From contig JAJAZO010000380.1 in assembly GCA_026785745.1 (NCBI GenBank), positions 1 through 6,941 on the forward strand: a DNA stretch of 6,941 bases. Reading direction: 5' to 3'. Origin of the DNA: Chitinophagaceae bacterium. GTDB lineage: Bacteria; Bacteroidota; Bacteroidia; Chitinophagales; Chitinophagaceae. This document shows positions 1-5,265 of the stretch, one piece after another (within the stretch, counting starts at the first letter, position 1; every line of letters begins with the position of its first letter). A model generated the notes under the pieces. The model was not told where the DNA came from. It searched no databases and saw nothing but the letters and a program-made list of their open reading frames with translations. A program made the translations under genes and the position numbers.

Positions 1-630
1 GTCACTAAAAAAGATAGAAAAAAAGATGTGTTGCTGCAAACAAGTATGGGAGATATGATTATCCGGTTATCTGATTCTACTCCGCTGCACCGGGATAATT
101 TTTTGAAATTAGTGAAAGTGAAATTTTATGACAGCCTGCTATTTCACCGGGTGATAAAAGATTTTATGATACAGGGCGGCGACCCGGACAGTAAGAGTGC
201 ACAAGCCGGTGTACAATTAGGTGGTGGTGGGCCAGGCTATACTGTTCCTGCTGAATTCAGAACAACTTTATTTCACAAAAAAGGTGTGATAGCAGCTGCA
301 AGAACTAACAATCCGGAAAAAGCAAGCAGCGGCAGCCAGTTTTATATTGCACAGGGAAAAGTTTATACTGATGCAGAACTTGACGCATTAGAAACAGGGA
401 GAGTAGGGAAAAAAATACCTGCATTGTACAGGGAGGCTTATAAAACAGTTGGCGGCATTCCTCATCTTGACCAGGGCTATACTGTTTACGGCGAAGTAGT
501 AAAAGGTTTGGAAGTAATTGATAAAATTGCTGCAGTAGAAACCAAAAAGGGAGGCGGTGACAGGCCGCTGGCCGATATTAGAATTCTTAAAATGAAACTA
601 ATAAAACGAAAAAAGAAATTAAATAACTAA
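1..630 (+). CDS. Cyclophilin-type peptidylprolyl cis-trans isomerase, 5'-partial
   Basis: Catalyses cis-trans isomerisation of peptide bonds before proline, assisting protein folding. The cyclophilin fold is clear. FHRV with the catalytic Arg codon at 148-150 is followed by DFMIQGGD, which carries the conserved Phe, Met and Gln. Further on come GVIAAAR and SGSQFYIAQ, the second half of the active site, then the closing YTVYGEVVKGLEVIDKI strand. Between SGSQFYIAQ and HLDQGYTVYG lies an extra segment of about 35 residues (KVYTDAELDALETG...) that is longer than in minimal cyclophilins. The frame is open to base 1, starting VTKKDRKKD, so the GTG at 28 is probably not the start. The basic linker suggests an upstream signal peptide or lipoprotein anchor, which is inference; it would place the enzyme in the periplasm. 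The stop at 628-630 is followed by a hairpin terminator. Family call is firm; location is not. Confidence 0.93.
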   Translation, partial: VTKKDRKKDVLLQTSMGDMIIRLSDSTPLHRDNFLKLVKVKFYDSLLFHRVIKDFMIQGGDPDSKSAQAGVQLGGGGPGYTVPAEFRTTLFHKKGVIAAARTNNPEKASSGSQFYIAQGKVYTDAELDALETGRVGKKIPALYREAYKTVGGIPHLDQGYTVYGEVVKGLEVIDKIAAVETKKGGGDRPLADIRILKMKLIKRKKKLNN

Positions 631-635
631 CAAAG

Positions 636-665
636 AAGCCCCGCTGTTAATCATCAGCGGGGCTT
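636..665. terminator. Intrinsic terminator between convergent genes
   Basis: A perfect 11-bp inverted repeat, AAGCCCCGCTG (636-646) and CAGCGGGGCTT (655-665), encloses an 8-base loop. It starts 5 bases after the isomerase stop. On the plus strand the stem runs into a T-rich tract (TTTATTTATTT), as expected for rho-independent termination. On the minus strand the same stem lies 16 bases past the receptor stop and is followed by the weaker CTTTGTT, so it may serve both convergent genes, more efficiently for the plus strand. Confidence 0.88.
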
Positions 666-681
666 TATTTATTTAATCGAA

Positions 682-3150
682 TTATTGTTGTCCTGTACCA
701 CCTTGTTGTCCTCCTCCCTCAGCTCTTTTCTTTTCATCTTCAATAGCCGACTTACGCTGACGGGATGCTTTCACCTGGCTGTTACCAAAGCGATAACTGA
801 AATTTAATTTGAACTGAGGCATTTCACCCTGTCCGTTAAAAAAACTAGAAACACCTGCAAAGTCTGAAGTACCACTCCACTTCATTGTCTGGAAAATATC
901 ACTGACAGCCATTCTTACATTAGCCTTACCTTTCAATAATACTTTTTGTAATCCTACATCAACACTTCCCATTGCATTTGTTCGGAAAAATCCCTGCCAC
1001 ACAGAAGGCGAAATATATAACCCGGTTAATTCTCCTTTCCAACCTTTACCAAAATCAATACTGTTTTGCATGAAATAGGTAACTGAAAAAACTTTCTGGT
1101 CCACTATTCTATCACCGCCACCAAAATCTGCTTTATAATGCGAATAGTTGGAATTTAAGGCAGCAAAGAAGCTATACCATTTATACTGGAAAGGATAACT
1201 GATACTAAGGGCTGCCACATTTTGTGTGGCCAGGTTCTTTTTAATTAAAAAGCCTTTTGTTTTATCAATCGTATCCGGTATCTGTGCAAAAATATCATTT
1301 ACATGACTGAACGTAAGCTTGGTTGTTAACCTGTATTTATAAATATTGGTAATATCAACACTGTTGGTGTATTGAGGTCTTAATTGAGTATTACCTTTCA
1401 TAAAAGTGTATTCATTCAGCTTAAATTCAAATGGATTCAAATCCTGGTATGCCGGACGGTCAATACGCCGACTATACGAGAGTGTCCATTGCTTCATCGG
1501 GTTCTTATTGAAAGTGATGGCCGCACTGGGAAACAGGTCTGTATATTTTCTTTTGAAAGTAGAATCAAATGGAACAAGTACATTTCCGGCTTGTCTAAAA
1601 CCCGTAGATGTTCCTGTTATATTAGTATTTTCAGCCCTTATACCAAATTGAAACATAATTCCTTTTTTCAATTGCTTGTTATAATTCACATACAGGGCAT
1701 TAATATTTTCTTTGTAGCCAAATCGGTTACTTTTTAAAGTATCCATTACTTTTCTGTTTGTAAAAACATCATACCGCTGAAAATCATTATCTGTGTTGAC
1801 AATTCCAACTTTTCCGCCAATACCTAACCGGCCTCCTTTAAAATTTTGTTCGTAATCGGATTTAATTGAAACAAGGTCAATATCTGTTGGCGCAATCATA
1901 CTGTAAATAGCACGGCTTATTTCTGTTATTCCGTTTGGCTGAAAATAGAAATTAGGCTGATATTGATCCGAACTAATTTTGAATTTGCCATAATCAGCAT
2001 CTATATTCAGCTCTTTACCACTGGAAACCGCATAACGGTAATTCAAATTGGCATTAATGTTTTTTTGACTCCTTTCATTGCGATTGGTGGCTTGTAAAAT
2101 ACGATTCAGCTGTCCGGTAGGCATATAGGTAAAATACATCGGACCACCTGTATTGATATCCACATCAACAATATTACCATTCACCATTGCACCCAAAGTG
2201 CTTTTCTTATCAATGAAATAATCTATTCCTGCCTTATAACTATGGCTACTATTGATGGAAACAATTCTGTTTTTCTGATCAAACAAGGTATCAAACTGTT
2301 TCCTTTCTGAATTGATAAGCATCAGCGATTGGGCATTGTTGTAGTTATAAGTTCCAAATAGATTAATATTTTTATTGCGATGGTTCAGGTTGATACCGCC
2401 ATTATATTTCGGATAAACCCCTTGCACATAACCCAGATTTGCTGAACCATTTGTTCCAAAAGTTTTATTCTTTTTTAATTTAATATTGATGATGCCTGCA
2501 TTACCTGCTGCCTCATATTTGGCAGAAGGATTCGTAATGATTTCAATTGCTTCTATCTGTGCAGACTGAAGGCTTTTCAGGTAATTGGCTAAATCAGCAC
2601 CGGAAAGTGGTGAAGGTTTGCCATCAATAAAAATCTGGACACCGTTTTTGCCGGCAAGGCTAATATTATCATCTTTATCTACCATTACTGCCGGGGCTCT
2701 GCGTAACAGTTCCAGTGCATCATATCCTACCGAATTGATAGTGCCCTCTACATTTAAAATAGTTTTATCTGCTTTTACTTCAATGATTGGCTTTTGTGCT
2801 GTTACCGTTACTTCTCTCAGGTTACCGGTAGCTTTTGTAATTGTCAGTTCAGGTACTTCTATTGAGCCTGTACCGGATACGTCAAAAACAAGTGAGTAAG
2901 ATGATAAATAACCTACATAGGAAGCATTTAAGAGATATCGTCCTGGCTGAGGGGCATTAATGGAAAACTTACCGTTATCCCCAGTAACTACCAACTTAAC
3001 AACAGAAGAATCTTTTGCTCTCAACAGCGATATAGTGGTTTTTTCAAGTCCTTTTCCCTGCTGATCTTTTACTACACCGGAAATCTGCTGAGCCTCTGCA
3101 AATGAAACCAACATCATCAATCCGGCAAAAAACGAAACTAACTTTCTCAT
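682..3150 (-). CDS. TonB-dependent-receptor-like outer membrane beta-barrel protein
   Basis: An 822-residue outer-membrane protein of the Bacteroidota receptor class (OMP_b-brl_3 type barrel), presumed to import or bind an unknown ligand. In order it shows: a signal peptide at residues 1-20 ending AEA before QQ; a carboxypeptidase-regulatory-like beta-sandwich at about 22-106; a plug at about 115-226 (VTVTAQKP, then LRRAPAVMVD, VQIFIDGKPSPLSG and the ITNPSAKYEAAGNAGIINI motif); a barrel at about 230-789 ending in FKLNFSYRFG; and a 33-residue hydrophilic tail ending in Gly/Gln repeats. The frame stays open to an ATG at 3213. I chose the ATG at 3150 because it places the signal peptide at the N-terminus and because a perfect TAnnTTTG element lies between the two candidates. 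The gene stands alone: divergent from gcvH and convergent with the isomerase. No SusD-like partner is visible, so a SusC-type glycan importer is not supported. The substrate is unknown. Confidence 0.92.
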   Translation of the reverse strand: MRKLVSFFAGLMMLVSFAEAQQISGVVKDQQGKGLEKTTISLLRAKDSSVVKLVVTGDNGKFSINAPQPGRYLLNASYVGYLSSYSLVFDVSGTGSIEVPELTITKATGNLREVTVTAQKPIIEVKADKTILNVEGTINSVGYDALELLRRAPAVMVDKDDNISLAGKNGVQIFIDGKPSPLSGADLANYLKSLQSAQIEAIEIITNPSAKYEAAGNAGIINIKLKKNKTFGTNGSANLGYVQGVYPKYNGGINLNHRNKNINLFGTYNYNNAQSLMLINSERKQFDTLFDQKNRIVSINSSHSYKAGIDYFIDKKSTLGAMVNGNIVDVDINTGGPMYFTYMPTGQLNRILQATNRNERSQKNINANLNYRYAVSSGKELNIDADYGKFKISSDQYQPNFYFQPNGITEISRAIYSMIAPTDIDLVSIKSDYEQNFKGGRLGIGGKVGIVNTDNDFQRYDVFTNRKVMDTLKSNRFGYKENINALYVNYNKQLKKGIMFQFGIRAENTNITGTSTGFRQAGNVLVPFDSTFKRKYTDLFPSAAITFNKNPMKQWTLSYSRRIDRPAYQDLNPFEFKLNEYTFMKGNTQLRPQYTNSVDITNIYKYRLTTKLTFSHVNDIFAQIPDTIDKTKGFLIKKNLATQNVAALSISYPFQYKWYSFFAALNSNYSHYKADFGGGDRIVDQKVFSVTYFMQNSIDFGKGWKGELTGLYISPSVWQGFFRTNAMGSVDVGLQKVLLKGKANVRMAVSDIFQTMKWSGTSDFAGVSSFFNGQGEMPQFKLNFSYRFGNSQVKASRQRKSAIEDEKKRAEGGGQQGGTGQQ

Positions 3151-3177
3151 ATTCAATACTTTTTTTAATTTAGACCG

Positions 3178-3185
3178 CAAATATA
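3178..3185 (-). promoter_or_regulatory. Predicted promoter -7 element of the receptor gene
   Basis: Read on the minus strand this is TATATTTG, a perfect match to the Bacteroidota sigma-ABfr -7 consensus TAnnTTTG. It lies 27 bases before the ATG at 3150, so transcription would begin near 3171 and give a short AT-rich leader of about 20 bases. The -33 element is poor: a T run at 3209-3206 has a spacing of 20, and TTG at 3201-3199 is only 13 bases away. The site supports the 3150 start over an upstream one, since translation from 3213 would begin before the promoter. Confidence 0.6.
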
Positions 3186-3337
3186 AATCTGTGTCATACA
3201 ATTGTAAAAGCATAAACCGACTAATGGTGTATTTGTTTGCATGAACGGCATGTTTTTCCCGGTGAACTGATTAATTAATTGTGAGGATTTACAAATTTTT
3301 GCACATCAGCCTGCCTAATGTTTATCACAATTTCCCT

Positions 3338-3345
3338 TAGGTTTG
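3338..3345 (+). promoter_or_regulatory. Predicted promoter -7 element of gcvH
   Basis: TAGGTTTG matches the Bacteroidota -7 consensus TAnnTTTG exactly and lies 38 bases before the gcvH ATG at 3384. Transcription would begin near 3350-3353, leaving a leader of roughly 30 bases. No clear TTTG appears at the expected -33 spacing; only TGTTT near 3319 is close. With the opposite-strand element at 3178-3185 it makes a divergent promoter pair. It is a match to a short motif in AT-rich DNA, so confidence is moderate. Confidence 0.5.
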
Positions 3346-3349
3346 CAAA

Positions 3350-3367
3350 CTGCCTATCGTCAGGCAG
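3350..3367 (+). repeat. Inverted repeat in the gcvH leader
   Basis: CTGCCT (3350-3355) and AGGCAG (3362-3367) form a perfect 6-bp stem with a 6-base loop. It starts right after the predicted gcvH promoter element and ends 16 bases before the ATG. A further copy, CCTGCCT at 3310-3316, is complementary over 7 bases to AGGCAGG at 3362-3368, so two alternative pairings exist in the DNA. The stem could sit at the very 5' end of the mRNA. Whether it is an operator, an mRNA-stabilising stem or a remnant of an interspersed repeat cannot be told from one copy. Confidence 0.45.
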
Positions 3368-3383
3368 GATCAAAATCATAAAT

Positions 3384-3761
3384 ATGAATTTTCCGGACAA
3401 TTTACGTTACACAAAAGACCATGAATGGGTTAGGCTTGAAGGCAATGTGGCTACCATTGGTATTACAGAATTTGCACAAGGAGAATTAGGGGATATTGTT
3501 TATGTAGAAGTAGAAACGATAGGTAAAGAATTAGAGGCAGGTGCTGTATTTGGTACGGTGGAAGCAGTGAAAACTGTATCTGACCTGTTTTTGCCGGTTA
3601 GTGGAACTATTACGGAATTGAATCCCAGTCTTGCCGGTGTTCCGGAGGCAGTGAATAACGACCCTTACGGTGAAGGCTGGATGGTGAAAATGACCGTAAA
3701 CAACCCGGCTGATGTAGATGCCTTACTGAATGCCGCCGGATATGAAGCCGTAGTTGGATAA
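3384..3761 (+). CDS. gcvH: Glycine cleavage system H protein
   Basis: A 125-residue lipoyl carrier protein. Its lipoylated lysine swings an aminomethyl group from the P protein (glycine decarboxylase) to the T protein, then passes electrons to the L protein, in the cytoplasm. The sequence is full length for the family: [12 protein letters not shown] near the N-terminus, [17 protein letters not shown], then the lipoyl site GTVEAVKT with the modified Lys at residue 63, and [12 protein letters not shown] near the C-terminus. The ATG at 3384 gives the standard [15 protein letters not shown] start. An in-frame ATG at 3318 would add 22 residues with no family counterpart and would lie upstream of the predicted promoter. 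The T, P and L genes are not in this window, so gcvH is unlinked or at least not immediately clustered. No hairpin terminator follows; the sigma factor gene begins 76 bases later, so read-through is possible. Confidence 0.97.
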   Translation: MNFPDNLRYTKDHEWVRLEGNVATIGITEFAQGELGDIVYVEVETIGKELEAGAVFGTVEAVKTVSDLFLPVSGTITELNPSLAGVPEAVNNDPYGEGWMVKMTVNNPADVDALLNAAGYEAVVG

Positions 3762-3802
3762 ATCCGATTTTCTAAATTTTTCGTAATTGAACAAGGATAC
3801 AA

Positions 3803-3810
3803 TTATTTTG
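3803..3810 (+). promoter_or_regulatory. Weak candidate promoter for the sigma/anti-sigma operon
   Basis: TTATTTTG differs from the Bacteroidota TAnnTTTG consensus at one fixed position (T for A at position 2). It sits 28 bases before the TTG start at 3838. A T run at 3777-3781 could act as a poor -33 element at a spacing of 21. The surrounding 76-base gap is AT-rich with no other motif that I recognise. ECF operons are often autoregulated, so a promoter read by the encoded sigma factor itself may be here unrecognised. Confidence 0.3.
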
Positions 3811-3837
3811 TTAATTATTGTGTCTTAACCAACCAAA

Positions 3838-4374
3838 TTGAACCTCAAAAGTACATACAGCGAACAAGAGCTGGTGGCCTTGTTGCAAGAACGCAATGAG
3901 AAAGCTTTCGGCTATTTGTACGACAACTACTCCGGTGCCTTATATGGCATCGTAAATTCAATTGTTACCGACAAGGAGATTGCTAACGATGTACTCCAAA
4001 ATGTTTTTGTAAACATCTGGAGAAAGATAGAGTTGTATGATGCCACCAAGGGAAGACTATTTACCTGGATGCTTAACATAGCCAGGAATGCTGCGATAGA
4101 TGAAGTGAGGTCAAAAGGTTTCAGAGATTCGCAAAAAAACCAATCTTTGAGTGAAAACGCAGATTTTGCAGGAGCAGTGACAGCTCCGGCAATAGATGAT
4201 GTGGGGCTTAAAAAAGTATTGACAAAATTGAAGGGTGAGCTACGGGTATTAGTAGATATGTCATACTTCCAGGGGTTTACCCATGAAGAAATTTCGAAAG
4301 CACTGAATATCCCTTTGGGAACTGTAAAAACAAGAATACGAAGTGCTTTAATACAATTAAGAACAATGATCTAA
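3838..4374 (+). CDS. RNA polymerase ECF-subfamily sigma-70 factor
   Basis: A 178-residue group IV (ECF) sigma factor that would direct RNA polymerase to an envelope-related regulon. Sigma region 2 spans about residues 21-93: FGYLYDNYSGALYGIV, then the core-binding helix DVLQNVFVNIWRKI (51-64) and the promoter-melting and -10 segment WMLNIARNAAIDEVRSK (77-93). A linker of about 30 residues follows. Region 4 (about 123-175) holds the helix-turn-helix FTHEEISKALNIPLGTVKTRIRSAL. Regions 1 and 3 are absent, as is normal for ECF factors. The start must be TTG: an in-frame TAA lies at 3826-3828 and no ATG or GTG occurs between it and the conserved N-terminus; the next candidate, a GTG at residue 13, would cut into it. 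The anti-sigma gene follows after 7 bases, almost certainly in one operon. The regulon is unknown. Confidence 0.95.
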   Translation: MNLKSTYSEQELVALLQERNEKAFGYLYDNYSGALYGIVNSIVTDKEIANDVLQNVFVNIWRKIELYDATKGRLFTWMLNIARNAAIDEVRSKGFRDSQKNQSLSENADFAGAVTAPAIDDVGLKKVLTKLKGELRVLVDMSYFQGFTHEEISKALNIPLGTVKTRIRSALIQLRTMI

Positions 4375-4381
4375 TAAAAAA

Positions 4382-5137
4382 GTGAATACACAAGAATACA
4401 TATCAAGTGGAATTATAGAGAGCTATGTTCTCGGACTTGTTTCTGATGAAGAAAGAAAGGAATTTGAGCAATTATGCAAACAATATCCTGAAGTGCTGGC
4501 AGCAAGAACTGCCTTCGAACTGGCATTGGAAAAACAAGCTATCGAAAATGCCATTGTACCAGCTCCGGGATTAAAAGAAAAAATATTTGGGCAAATTGGT
4601 GGAACAGGTAAAGTTGTTTCAATGAATGCTACACCTGCAAGAAAAACGAATTGGTTAAAATATGCTGCCGCTGCCTGTGTACTATTATTAGCAGGAAGTG
4701 TTTATTACAATATTTCGTTGTACAATAAAAATAAAGGCCTTAAAAATAATTACGATAATACTGTAGCCCGGCTAAATGAGGTAGAAAAGGATATGCAGGT
4801 TCTTCAACAGAACCCTAATATTAAAATGGCTTCCATGAAGGGGCTTGATGCTTCACCACAATCTTATGCTACCGTTTATTGGGATACCACCTCACATGAT
4901 GTTTATCTTTTAGCAAATAATCTTCCTGCGGCTGCCAGTGATAAACAATACCAGCTTTGGGCCATCTTTAATGGCAAGCCTGTTGACCTTGGTGTTTTTG
5001 ACTTTAAAAAAGAAAAGCTGCTTATTCAGGCAAAAAATGCACAAGGTGCAGAAGCGTTTGCCATTACACTGGAAAAGAAAGGTCGAAGTAATACTACAGT
5101 TCCTGAAGGCACCATGGTCGTAATGGGCAAACTCTAA
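4382..5137 (+). CDS. RskA-like transmembrane anti-sigma factor
   Basis: A 251-residue single-pass inner-membrane protein that probably sequesters the sigma factor encoded just upstream. Residues 1-55 form a helical cytoplasmic sigma-binding region (IIESYVLGLVSDEERKEFEQL). One hydrophobic segment lies at about 91-112 (WLKYAAAACVLLLAGSVYYN), followed by a short coiled-coil-like stretch (113-143). The outer domain (about 160-251) has the RskA C-terminal signature KQYQLWAIFNGKPVDLGVF, then AFAITLEKKG and the VPEGTMVVMG end. The zinc motif HxxxCxxC of ZAS anti-sigma factors is missing; only one Cys (residue 32) is in the cytoplasmic part. The start must be GTG, because an in-frame TGA at 4367-4369 precedes it and no ATG lies between. 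The 7-base gap to the sigma stop suggests translational coupling. In RskA-type systems release is by regulated proteolysis; whether that holds here is inference. Confidence 0.92.
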   Translation: MNTQEYISSGIIESYVLGLVSDEERKEFEQLCKQYPEVLAARTAFELALEKQAIENAIVPAPGLKEKIFGQIGGTGKVVSMNATPARKTNWLKYAAAACVLLLAGSVYYNISLYNKNKGLKNNYDNTVARLNEVEKDMQVLQQNPNIKMASMKGLDASPQSYATVYWDTTSHDVYLLANNLPAAASDKQYQLWAIFNGKPVDLGVFDFKKEKLLIQAKNAQGAEAFAITLEKKGRSNTTVPEGTMVVMGKL

Positions 5138-5234
5138 GATTCCCCTTCTTTAATCAATCTGTTATTCCTGCTTTTCCGTAATTGAGAAGGCAGAACTATT
5201 GCTATAGTAGTTTTGATTCTATAGTTGGTTAAAT

Positions 5235-5265
5235 AGAGGGGCCTCTTTTGGGGCTCCTTTCTTTT
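5235..5265 (+). terminator. Intrinsic terminator of the sigma/anti-sigma operon
   Basis: On the plus strand, AGAGGGGCCTC (5235-5245) pairs with GGGGCTCCTTT (5250-5260) around a TTTT loop. This gives 11 continuous pairs, of which 3 are G-U, followed by CTTTT. It lies 97 bases after the anti-sigma stop. On the minus strand the three G-U pairs become A-C mismatches, so the structure is directional and favours the plus-strand operon. Its T tract overlaps the last two bases of the convergent barrel gene's stop codon (5264-5266). Confidence 0.7.

Noticed and set aside
1384..1737. Plus-strand open frame inside the receptor gene, 117 codons, with a second overlapping one at 1406-1651
   Set aside because: Lies antisense to the barrel-coding region, has no recognisable domain and no promoter; the minus-strand protein is strongly supported.
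2585..2899. Plus-strand open frame antisense to the plug and regulatory domain
   Set aside because: Its composition mirrors the opposite codons; no domain, and the plug motifs on the minus strand explain the conservation.
682..3150. SusC-like glycan importer
   Set aside because: No SusD gene is adjacent and the plug/barrel motifs fit the other Bacteroidota barrel class better.
4938..5123. Second plus-strand frame inside the anti-sigma gene
   Set aside because: A frame-shifted shadow of the RskA C-terminal domain, with no independent start signal.
3838..5137. FecI/FecR-type iron signalling with the neighbouring receptors
   Set aside because: The anti-sigma is RskA-like and lacks the FecR domain; both receptors are on the opposite strand in separate transcripts, and the left one has no evident extra N-terminal signalling domain.
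5138..5234. Possible small RNA or additional hairpins (ACTAT/ATAGT at 5195-5208; CCTTCT/AGAAGG at 5144-5190)
   Set aside because: Stems are only 5-6 pairs, AT-rich or with a long loop, without promoter or conserved RNA motif; chance-level.
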